Assembly: GCA_003553905.1 (NCBI GenBank)
Contig: PWEA01000003.1
Location: forward strand, 1 to 49,521
Direction: 5' to 3'
From: Candidatus Aenigmatarchaeota archaeon
GTDB taxonomy: Archaea > Aenigmatarchaeota > Aenigmatarchaeia > PWEA01
DNA: 49,521 bases
Shown one piece after another: positions 41,827 to 49,521 of this stretch. Position 1 is the first letter of the stretch. Each line of letters starts with the position of its first letter. The notes under the pieces are model-generated. The model was not told the origin of the DNA. It worked only from the letters and a program-made list of their open reading frames with translations, and searched no databases. A program made the translations under genes and the position numbers.

Positions 41827-42540
41827 CTATTCGATAACCTTTAGACCATCACCGGTTATCTCGATAGGAAATATTTCTATGTCATGATTTGTTCTGCGCA
41901 TCTTTCTTATCTCCAGGGTCCTGTTATACCTTTCTGCGATCGGGGTGAACTCTAATTTTATCACAGAGTCGGCGAGATACTCAACTATGCCACTGCCGGT
42001 CAGCCCTTCAGAAGTCTCGGGGATAGTACCGACAAGTATGGCAGTAACGCCCATTGCTTTCAGTTTTCTTATCAAAGAAGAAATAACAACCCTCGCCATA
42101 TACTCTTCATTAACAAACATTTCTATAAGAGACACGGAGTCTATAACAACCCTCTGTGCATCAATCTCCTTTATATTTTCTTCAAGTCTTCCCATGAACT
42201 CGGATATATAACCACGAACCATCCTGTTGATGTTGTCAACATCCTTGGAAGGGAATATAGGTTCTATAGAATCTATTCTTAGCAAATTATTTTCTGAAAG
42301 GTAGTTTGAGAAATCCCAGTCAAACATCTCCTCTATATCCTTCACTATATCATCCTTCTCCTCTTCTGTGGTCACATAAACGCCAGCCTCACCGTTTTCG
42401 AGGCCATAACGTATAAATGAAGCCGAAAAAGCCGTCTTCCCTGTACCTGTTTTACCTGTTACAAGGTTCACAGAACCCTCAAAAAAACCGCCCTTCATCT
42501 TGTCATCAAGATTTATAACACCACTACCCAATCTTTTCAT
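41827..42540 (-). CDS. KaiC-like RecA-superfamily ATPase (second paralog)
   Basis: MKGGFFEGSVNLVTGKTGTGKTAFSASFIRYGLENGEAGVYVTTEE; RVVIDSVSLIEMF. Confidence 0.9.
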   Translation of the reverse strand: MKRLGSGVINLDDKMKGGFFEGSVNLVTGKTGTGKTAFSASFIRYGLENGEAGVYVTTEEEKDDIVKDIEEMFDWDFSNYLSENNLLRIDSIEPIFPSKDVDNINRMVRGYISEFMGRLEENIKEIDAQRVVIDSVSLIEMFVNEEYMARVVISSLIRKLKAMGVTAILVGTIPETSEGLTGSGIVEYLADSVIKLEFTPIAERYNRTLEIRKMRRTNHDIEIFPIEITGDGLKVIE

Positions 42541-42620
42541 ACTATCGTACTAAGTTTTTGTCTGCTTCTTTTTATCTTTTTGCTCCAAACAAGAAAAACT
42601 GCACCATATCAACATAATAC

Positions 42621-42630
42621 TTTTTAAATG
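42621..42630 (+). promoter_or_regulatory. TATA box of the pilin-like gene
   Basis: TTTTTAAATG about 30 bp upstream of ATG 42658. Confidence 0.5.
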
Positions 42631-42657
42631 TAGCTTATCAAATATTCAACTGATACC

Positions 42658-43095
42658 ATGTTCGGAAAAAAGAAAGGACAGGCCGCGATGGAGTATCTTA
42701 TGACCTATGGCTGGGCTATTCTGGCTGTAGTGATCGTAGGCGGTGTCCTATACTACTATGGAGTTTTCGAACCTGACCTACCAGACCAAGGATGCCCAAA
42801 CGCACAGATTGCAGTTGATGGAAATGCGTGGGAATACAGCGGAGAAGAACTAAGATTTGTAGCAAGAAACAACGCAGGACAGGAGATCACACTAACTCGA
42901 GCAGAAGTAGAAGAAGAAAATGCATTCGCTGAGCTTGACCAAAGCCTTGGTATAGGTGAAAATTCTGATCAGATAACTATAACCGGTCTTCCGGAAGTAG
43001 AACCAGGAGATTCGGTGAGCGTTGATGTTGTTTTCACCTACGATGGAGCACTGGAGGACCAAACTTCTTCGTGCAACCTAATGGGAGAAGCATAA
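42658..43095 (+). CDS. Type IV pilin-like protein with class III signal peptide
   Basis: MFGKKKGQAAMEYLMTYGWAILAVVIVGGVLYYYGVF. Confidence 0.92.
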   Translation: MFGKKKGQAAMEYLMTYGWAILAVVIVGGVLYYYGVFEPDLPDQGCPNAQIAVDGNAWEYSGEELRFVARNNAGQEITLTRAEVEEENAFAELDQSLGIGENSDQITITGLPEVEPGDSVSVDVVFTYDGALEDQTSSCNLMGEA

Positions 43096-43119
43096 TCTGA
43101 ACACACAGGTTCGAAGTAG

Positions 43120-43165
43120 AAACCCACAGGGTTTGGTTTATCCAAACTTCCACCCTTTTCTTTAT
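43120..43165 (+). terminator. Overlapping hairpins plus T-rich tract after the pilin gene
   Basis: AAACCC-ACA-GGGTTT (43120-43134) and GTTTGG-TTTAT-CCAAAC (43131-43147), then CTTTTCTTTATTTTG. Confidence 0.5.
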
Positions 43166-43198
43166 TTTGTTCTACCGGCCACAGCTATACAAGTCTAT

Positions 43199-44194
43199 CT
43201 AGAGCCCAACAAATCCACCAAAGACCCTGGTCACTATTATATTAGCAACATAAAAAACAACCAATCCAGCGGTAACCATAAGAGGTGAATACCTCAGACC
43301 ACTTGTAGAATTACCTTCCTGTATCATTCCTATAATTATACCACCAAAGAATGTAGTCACAGATATAGCTCCGATGGAAAACAGTTTCAAAGTGGAAGGA
43401 CTTATATCGGGGCCTTCCATTGATACCATAGCTCCTCCCATCCCACCAAAACCATCGGCAGCCACCATATCGCCTACCCAGAGGCTTGACGTAACCTCTA
43501 TAAAATAAACAGAAAGTGCAAACAAAAGCGGCGCACCAAGAACAGAGGCAAAAACAATAAACATCGAGTACATGGTAACGTTTGCCTTGACCTTATCCAT
43601 CATGTTTTGAGCTGTTCTTATATCGCCGGCGGTCTCATCAAGAAGTGTAGCCATCTCACCACCAGATCTTATGCCTTCAGTCATAAGTTTAACCGCTCTG
43701 TCTAAAAGATCCGACTTTACGTGTTCGGTCATCTCTTTGAGAGATTTTTCGAGTGGTTCACCTCCCATTACTCTCGAGGAAACCCTATGTATCTCATCTT
43801 CTAGGGGTCCAAACTCCGGCCTTGCCGAAACCCATATAGCCCTCTCAACTGTCATCCCTGCCCTTATGTTTGCAGCCATGAGTTGTAATGCATCTGGAAG
43901 AACTGTGTCAACCTCGCTTCCTCGTCTTTCAGCGACCAAAACAAGATATACAAAAGGTACGGTATTGAAACCAACTATCGAAATTATGAAAGCTCCGGTA
44001 GAATACAAAACGTTCGATGTCAATGCAAAAACAATCAAAGAGATACAAACACCCGATAAAAATCCAAGGATTATGAGAAAACCAACAAGTGATTCTGCTG
44101 AAGTACGGCGGTAGCCACCATAATCCAAGAGCTCAGTAAATCTTTCCTTCCACGGCAACTTTCTTCCTATAATCTCATACTTCATATGAAACAC
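43199..44194 (-). CDS. TadC/FlaJ-type (T2SS F-domain) membrane protein
   Basis: MAANIRAGMTVERAIWVSARPEFGPLEDEIHRVSSRVMGGEPLEKSLKEM; multiple TMs. Confidence 0.9.
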   Translation of the reverse strand: MFHMKYEIIGRKLPWKERFTELLDYGGYRRTSAESLVGFLIILGFLSGVCISLIVFALTSNVLYSTGAFIISIVGFNTVPFVYLVLVAERRGSEVDTVLPDALQLMAANIRAGMTVERAIWVSARPEFGPLEDEIHRVSSRVMGGEPLEKSLKEMTEHVKSDLLDRAVKLMTEGIRSGGEMATLLDETAGDIRTAQNMMDKVKANVTMYSMFIVFASVLGAPLLFALSVYFIEVTSSLWVGDMVAADGFGGMGGAMVSMEGPDISPSTLKLFSIGAISVTTFFGGIIIGMIQEGNSTSGLRYSPLMVTAGLVVFYVANIIVTRVFGGFVGL

Positions 44195-45082
44195 CTAAAA
44201 ACTAACCGAAGGTCTTTTACTTTTTACGAAGCCCATAAAGAAAAACTGGAACATCGCTAGACCAAATATTATCAGTGGAAAAATCAAGCCTGGAATACTC
44301 ATCCCTGTAAGACTGGTAAGTATTATCAAAAATGTTATTCCTATTGAAGGTAGAATCACTGCAACTATCATATAAAACATTGTCCATGGATTCAACTCTT
44401 CTCCATATCTATTTATCTTGTTGATCTGCCTTTCAGCAAAGTTGTCTGTTATAGCTTCCAGTGCCTTTGAAACATCACTGCCCCCTTGAAGAGCGTTAAC
44501 AACTTGCCACAAAGCTCTTCTAAAATAAAGAGATGGGCTTCTTTTTGCTGATTCGTTTAGAACATCTTCCTGATCCCTGCCTGAGTTAACTTCTTCAACT
44601 ATTCTTCTAAACTCATCGCTCACACTTCCATAGCCGCTTGAAACTCCTACCATGGCATCGAAAAGGGGCACGCCTGCCCTGACCTCTATGAGAAGGTGTC
44701 TGAGAGCAAACAGAAGATTTTTTTCCAGATCTCTGACCTTTCTCCCTGCAACAAGGGCCGGATAAAAGTTAACATACCAGAAGGGGACGAAGAAGAATAC
44801 AACAGATAACAAAGGCGGAAGTAAACCTATAGATCCTGTTGACATCACAGAGATAAGTGTCACGATGCCTGCCATCAGAAACGAATAGAAAAGTCCAGTA
44901 AAAACCGCGAGGCTCACATAAAGAATAGGATCAATGTCCATATCTGCTTGATAAAGATTCTTTTTGAGATGCGGTACAGAAGGAGCTAATTTTTCACCTA
45001 CAAAACGTAGCTTTCTTGCTGCTTTGAGAGCTCTCTTTGTGGTAAAGGGAACGATTGGAATAGATTTTATTTCCTCATTCAC
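44195..45082 (-). CDS. TadB/FlaJ-type (T2SS F-domain) membrane protein
   Basis: ALRHLLIEVRAGVPLFDAMVGVSSGYGSVSDEFRRIVEEVNSGRDQEDVL. Confidence 0.9.
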   Translation of the reverse strand: MNEEIKSIPIVPFTTKRALKAARKLRFVGEKLAPSVPHLKKNLYQADMDIDPILYVSLAVFTGLFYSFLMAGIVTLISVMSTGSIGLLPPLLSVVFFFVPFWYVNFYPALVAGRKVRDLEKNLLFALRHLLIEVRAGVPLFDAMVGVSSGYGSVSDEFRRIVEEVNSGRDQEDVLNESAKRSPSLYFRRALWQVVNALQGGSDVSKALEAITDNFAERQINKINRYGEELNPWTMFYMIVAVILPSIGITFLIILTSLTGMSIPGLIFPLIIFGLAMFQFFFMGFVKSKRPSVSF

Positions 45083-46649
45083 GTAATCCCCTTTTCTTGA
45101 GTTCGTCTATAACATCATCCGGAAGTAGGTTGTCTGGCCCTTTGTCACCCCTGACAAGTTCAAGGACCTTGTCTTTGTTGCTATAGTACTCGGCCACGAC
45201 CTTTCCCACAGAATTCGTGGTTTTGAGATTACTGTCAAGAAACCACTGCAGTATTTCTTCTTTCTCTTTGAGGTCTTCTTGTATCTCCTGTTGGGACATG
45301 GATGTATGATCCATTATATCATCAAGAAGTCTATTGGACTCTCTTATCTTTGAAAACTCGTCGTCGTTCGGTTTCCATCTATACAGGGTCCTAGCATTTA
45401 AGTCAACCCCACCTCCTTTTCTCTTGGTTTTAGGAACTATCTCGGCAAGCTCTCTTGTCCTCCTTATACCCGTTCTTCTGTCTCTGTACTGCACGCATGT
45501 CAGATGGAGAGACTCGAGCATAGTCTTTGGTATGTTTATGGGAGGGTTAGAAATTCTTCTCATAACCTCCTTTGCTGTGTTCGCATGAAGTGTAGCATAA
45601 ACAGAATGGCCTGTCAACATAGCCTCGAAAAGAACCTCGGCCTGATCCTTCTCTCTTATCTCACCTACCATTATTCTGTCGGGTCTCATTCTCAATGAGT
45701 TGATCATAAGATCAAGCATGCTAACCTCACCCTTACCTTCCGGGTTCGGCTCTCTTGTGGTCATAGGAACCCAGTGAAGATATTGGGGGAGGTTCAACTC
45801 CCTTGTGTCTTCTATAGTTACAATCCTCTGGTTGGGTGGTATAAATGGGGTGAGCGTATTGAGAAGGGCAGTCTTTCCGGACGCCGTACCCCCGGCTATA
45901 AGCATATTCATTTCATACTGTATAGATAACCACAAAAGAGCCGCAAGTTCTTTTGATAGGGTTCCGAACTTGGGATCTATGAAATGTGTTATAGTCCATG
46001 GATTCCTAGCAAACTTTCTTATTGTTATGGTATTTCCATCTGTGGAAACAGGAAAAAGAGTTGCATTTACTCTATCACCGCTTGGTAGATGAGCATCAAG
46101 AAGAGGTTGTAGGTTTGTTATTTGTTTCCCCACCCTTCTTCCTATCACTGAAGAATAGTTGTATATTTTTCTTTCTGAATCAAGATATATGTCGGTTTTT
46201 AACCAATGAAACTCCTTATGATAAACCCAAACAGGCTCATCGGCAGAATTAACCACTATTTCCTCGAGATCATCATCTCTCAATAATATTTCTAGCCTCC
46301 CGAGACCGTACATGTCATGTGTAAGTCTTCCTGCCAAAATTTCTATCTTTCTTTTACTTAGCCCAGGGAAGAAACTTCCAGCAACTCTCTCTGCCGTCCT
46401 CAAAAACTCCCCCTTTATTTTTTCCACTGACTTGGGATCAAGTATCTCCCTTTCTTCTATGTCAACTTGCCTTGTTATCTCTTCCTTTAAGTCATCGAGA
46501 ACCGTTCTCGTTGCCTTCTCGAACTTTGGATAGTCTACGATATACCGTGGAACGTGGTCCTCCTCCCTCTCGACGATAGTTACCTCTGCCTCGACATTGT
46601 CTGCCTCGACTGTATACACAGCCTGCGTGTTTTCAGCGATTATCATCAC
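45075..46649 (-). CDS. Type IV pilus/archaellum-like secretion ATPase (TadA/VirB11/FlaI family)
   Basis: AGGTASGKTALLNTL, TIEDTRELNLP, MRPDRIMVGEIREKDQAEVLFEAMLTGHSVYATLHANTA. Confidence 0.95.
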   Translation of the reverse strand: MMIIAENTQAVYTVEADNVEAEVTIVEREEDHVPRYIVDYPKFEKATRTVLDDLKEEITRQVDIEEREILDPKSVEKIKGEFLRTAERVAGSFFPGLSKRKIEILAGRLTHDMYGLGRLEILLRDDDLEEIVVNSADEPVWVYHKEFHWLKTDIYLDSERKIYNYSSVIGRRVGKQITNLQPLLDAHLPSGDRVNATLFPVSTDGNTITIRKFARNPWTITHFIDPKFGTLSKELAALLWLSIQYEMNMLIAGGTASGKTALLNTLTPFIPPNQRIVTIEDTRELNLPQYLHWVPMTTREPNPEGKGEVSMLDLMINSLRMRPDRIMVGEIREKDQAEVLFEAMLTGHSVYATLHANTAKEVMRRISNPPINIPKTMLESLHLTCVQYRDRRTGIRRTRELAEIVPKTKRKGGGVDLNARTLYRWKPNDDEFSKIRESNRLLDDIMDHTSMSQQEIQEDLKEKEEILQWFLDSNLKTTNSVGKVVAEYYSNKDKVLELVRGDKGPDNLLPDDVIDELKKRGLRE

Positions 46650-46989
46650 CTTTGTGCTTCATTCCTACATGGGTAAGTAGTCCATGTTCTGTTCTAAAGC
46701 CCTTACCACACTCATCACACACATATTCTTCTCTTTTTTGATCCTTCATGGTCTTCTTTGCCATTTCTTTACTTTCCTTCTCTACAATCTCAATTTTCAT
46801 TCCTCTAATACTGTAGTCTATCTCGACCGCACCGTGTTCCTCAAGAGCATTTGCCCATTCCTCGATAACTTCCTCTGGATACCCAAACTTCTCTGAAAGC
46901 TTGCTCAGACTACAACTGCCTTTTTTGTGAAGATATTCAACTATCTCGTCTATTCCCGTTTCGATGACTTTCATGAAAACACCTCTCAA
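46633..46989 (-). CDS. Winged-helix-like + C2H2 zinc-finger protein
   Basis: IVEYLHKKGSCSLSKLSEKFGYPEEVIEEWANALEEHGAVEID... YVCDECGKGFRTEHGLLTHVGMKH (C-x2-C-x12-H-x4-H). Confidence 0.8.
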   Translation of the reverse strand: MRGVFMKVIETGIDEIVEYLHKKGSCSLSKLSEKFGYPEEVIEEWANALEEHGAVEIDYSIRGMKIEIVEKESKEMAKKTMKDQKREEYVCDECGKGFRTEHGLLTHVGMKHKGDDNR

Positions 46990-48245
46990 CAGTCAAAATG
47001 CAAAGCATCACTTAATCCAATGTCCTCCGAACTCGGGGCATCTATACGAAAAGACTTTGGCATGCCTTTCACATTACAGTCTTTAACGTTTTCCTTACTA
47101 AAATAAATGTGTGCAACATTCGATTTATTCTTCACCTCAAGTCCCTCCCTGTCAAGATCGGTCTTTTTTAACAGTACGTTTAGGCCCTGCTCGGACCTTG
47201 CATCGGGATTGTTTTCCAGACGATCAAGAAAACTCGGGGCTTTTTCACCTGGCATGTAGCATGTTTCGTTCCACATTCTATATAGGTTGTCAAGCTCCCA
47301 AACCTCACCACGGACTCCTTCAACAACTACACCTATCCCATCGGAAATAAGATCCGTATCTGTCTTACTCACATACGGGACTTCCAATAAATCGTCGTCA
47401 ACGCCTTCTCCCACCACAACACCAGAAAATCTGTTGGCATATCCATAGTCATCTAAGGACCCTACAACAAGTACTTTGGTTTCTTTGTTATCGACTTCAC
47501 CAGAGATTGGTTCAAAAACCGTACTGCCCGATCCCCATGAATTGTTTCCAACACCCTCTGCAAGCTTCTTGCTCGTATAGTTAAAGTCACAAGGTTCGAT
47601 AAAGGTACTGAGCCTTCCTCCGGTTCCGAGGGCAACAAGTGGATCTTCAAGACCTTTCAAGGACACCTCATTTGGGTTATATTTGTCCTTAGCTAGTCCG
47701 AAGGCTCCACCCGAATCGGACATCTCCAATGTATAATTGAAACCAAGGGAAACCGTATAACTATCCTTCATCTCCGGTTTTGGTTCGTCCATATTCAGAA
47801 TGACTTCATAACCCCTCTGAGATGATATTCTTTCAACGCTCCTAAGCCAGTCCTCGATTCCCGATCTATTCATAAGAAGTTGTGGCTCGCCGTGTATGCT
47901 ACCATCTACAAAAAGCTCTCCGAGTACATCTGAAGAAGAATTCAGACCTTCGCCTGCCTCGATAACATATCCCACGGAGGAAAACAACGACCTTCGACCT
48001 ATCTTTTCTGAGCTACGTGATAGGTCCTGTTCAAGAGAATGATAATGATAATATCCACTTTTAAGCCTGACCTGTTGTCCTATATCACTACCATACCCAC
48101 CCATGGTTTCACCAAAGGCAATCGAAAGTAAAACCAACGGTAAAATCATAAGAATGGTCATGATTGAGAGAAACTGGCCTCTTTTACCAAAGTTTATCAT
48201 CATTTTCATCACCATATTTTCAGTGTAAAGATCCCGGGACCCCAA
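46986..48245 (-). CDS. Putative minor pilin-like/exported protein of the pilus locus (419 aa)
   Basis: N-terminal class III-like motif INFGKRGQFLSIMTILMILPLVLLSIAFGETM, large Cys-containing exodomain; within the pilus cluster. Confidence 0.6.
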   Translation of the reverse strand: MGSRDLYTENMVMKMMINFGKRGQFLSIMTILMILPLVLLSIAFGETMGGYGSDIGQQVRLKSGYYHYHSLEQDLSRSSEKIGRRSLFSSVGYVIEAGEGLNSSSDVLGELFVDGSIHGEPQLLMNRSGIEDWLRSVERISSQRGYEVILNMDEPKPEMKDSYTVSLGFNYTLEMSDSGGAFGLAKDKYNPNEVSLKGLEDPLVALGTGGRLSTFIEPCDFNYTSKKLAEGVGNNSWGSGSTVFEPISGEVDNKETKVLVVGSLDDYGYANRFSGVVVGEGVDDDLLEVPYVSKTDTDLISDGIGVVVEGVRGEVWELDNLYRMWNETCYMPGEKAPSFLDRLENNPDARSEQGLNVLLKKTDLDREGLEVKNKSNVAHIYFSKENVKDCNVKGMPKSFRIDAPSSEDIGLSDALHFDC

Positions 48246-49521
48246 AGATATGGAACCCCACCAACCTTCATATCACTTACCTCTAAATTCCCCTCGGATA
48301 TCATAACATCCACCCTTCCGTCGTTGTTGACATCCAATCTTGTCAAAAGCCTTTCTACCATATCGTCTAGGGCATCATTCCGAGGATCCCATCTATCAGA
48401 AGTGTTCCCCACGCCCAAGATGTATTCTTCTCCTGTGCTCATCTCAACTGGTCTGCTTCCTCCTTCATACTTTTGAAATGAATCGCCATAGCCAACGGAT
48501 GCATTTACCGCCACCGTATACAACACCCTGCTGTCCGGTGAACCACCACTGAAATTACCCGGGGCCCTTGATGTATCTATATAAACAGTATTGTTACCGC
48601 TGCTGATATATTCAGTCGGTATCCTAATGGTATATGGATCACCTAGTTTCGTATAATCATCACCATATTCCGAAAGGTTGTAGATGTTTTTATCTACCTC
48701 ATCGTTCGTTATATTTGCCATGGATGTCCAGAATCGTGAGGAGTATGAAGTAACCCTGGCTTCCAGAGGTCTGGCAGCCTCACCGACCCAGAACCAGCCC
48801 TTCTGTGGTGATTCAACCTCCTCGCCAAAGACATCGGACTCAAATGTAAGAGGGATTTCACCGTAGCCGAGTGGATCTGTCTCATCAGAGTAGGTTATAT
48901 TTATATGAGATTCCTCGTACAGTCTGTCCTTGACTTCTCGTTCTGGTATAACCCTCTGTTCCTCCATCGCTGCTTCCAGAATATCATGTGCTATTTTTTC
49001 ATAAATCTCCTTCAGGTCCTCGGGTTCCTGTTCATCTGCATCCACGTGGTAGAACTCCCCACCACCACATTGTGCTGTTTTGTTCATCTCCTCGATAGCA
49101 TCCTCATCTTCGTCGTCAACGACAGCAATGGTATGGACAACCGCATCATGTTTTCTATAGGCTCGGCACCCGGCCTCTATTGTATGATATTTGGGTTCAT
49201 CTTCCCAATCTTCACCAAAGTAATCCTCGTAATATGGTCCCTCTTCCATCTCTGTTTTCTCTTCTGGATCACCTCCTGAAATGACAACAATAGATCTGTA
49301 CCTGTACTCCGTGGCAGATAGTTCAGCATCAAAAGTAGATTCATCGTTACCCGGATTGAAGCGGACAGCCAGTACATTGTCTTCGTCCTTCATAAGTTCC
49401 CTGTCTATGATATCACCGGTGAACCCACCAAGAGAAATATTGTCCACGTACCAGCCCTCGTAATCCTCGTAACGTCCATGATCCATACTATCAATGCTGT
49501 CGAACCTAAATCTAAATCTGG
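48209..49521 (-). CDS. Large extracellular protein with vWA-like C-terminal part; 5' end beyond the window
   Basis: Frame stays open to the edge (..RFRFRFDSIDSMDHGRYEDYEGWYVDNISLGG). IVVISGGDPEEK.. AVVHTIAVVDDEDEDAIEEMNKTAQCGGGEFYHVD..DLKEIYEKIAHDI resembles a vWA C-terminal half. Confidence 0.65.
   Translation of the reverse strand, partial: RFRFRFDSIDSMDHGRYEDYEGWYVDNISLGGFTGDIIDRELMKDEDNVLAVRFNPGNDESTFDAELSATEYRYRSIVVISGGDPEEKTEMEEGPYYEDYFGEDWEDEPKYHTIEAGCRAYRKHDAVVHTIAVVDDEDEDAIEEMNKTAQCGGGEFYHVDADEQEPEDLKEIYEKIAHDILEAAMEEQRVIPEREVKDRLYEESHINITYSDETDPLGYGEIPLTFESDVFGEEVESPQKGWFWVGEAARPLEARVTSYSSRFWTSMANITNDEVDKNIYNLSEYGDDYTKLGDPYTIRIPTEYISSGNNTVYIDTSRAPGNFSGGSPDSRVLYTVAVNASVGYGDSFQKYEGGSRPVEMSTGEEYILGVGNTSDRWDPRNDALDDMVERLLTRLDVNNDGRVDVMISEGNLEVSDMKVGGVPYLWGPGIFTLKIW

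Noticed and set aside
1-49521. CRISPR arrays, cas genes, IS elements, integrases or prophage genes
   Set aside because: No regularly spaced repeats, transposase or integrase motifs were seen; the accessory regions look like surface/pilus loci rather than mobile elements.

Overview
Archaeal chromosome segment, gene-dense, with TATA-box/short-leader promoters. The gene set (archaeal proteasome, exosome superoperon, SepF, aCPSF1/FttA, archaeal-type ProRS, RtcB, class III signal peptide pilin) is clearly archaeal. The lineage is not resolvable from the window; a DPANN-like or other uncultivated euryarchaeal lineage is a guess. Housekeeping content: KsgA/Dim1, PPDK, UPF0182, ProRS, PsmB, aCPSF1, AN1-rhomboid, SepF, and the psmA-SBDS-rrp4-rrp41-rrp42-eL43-rpoP-pcc1-pfdB-DHH-UPF0147 superoperon, plus Nth, archease and RtcB. 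There are three tRNA genes, all with encoded CCA: Pro(TGG), Leu(GAG) and Tyr(GTA). Leu appears to carry an intron of about 63 nt inside the D-loop, and Tyr one of about 67 nt at the canonical position. Accessory content: (i) a five-gene minus-strand surface locus (25.5-36.8 kb) with a 2309-aa membrane-anchored giant protein whose C-terminal domain resembles the whole mature part of the adjacent 205-aa secreted protein; (ii) a Tad/archaellum-like type IV pilus locus (42.6-49.5 kb) that includes a winged-helix + C2H2 protein; (iii) a tandem-duplicated unknown protein encoded between archease and RtcB; (iv) a wHTH-MinD pair divergent from the giant surface gene, with repeated CGACC motifs. All family calls are by eye from motifs; no searches were run.
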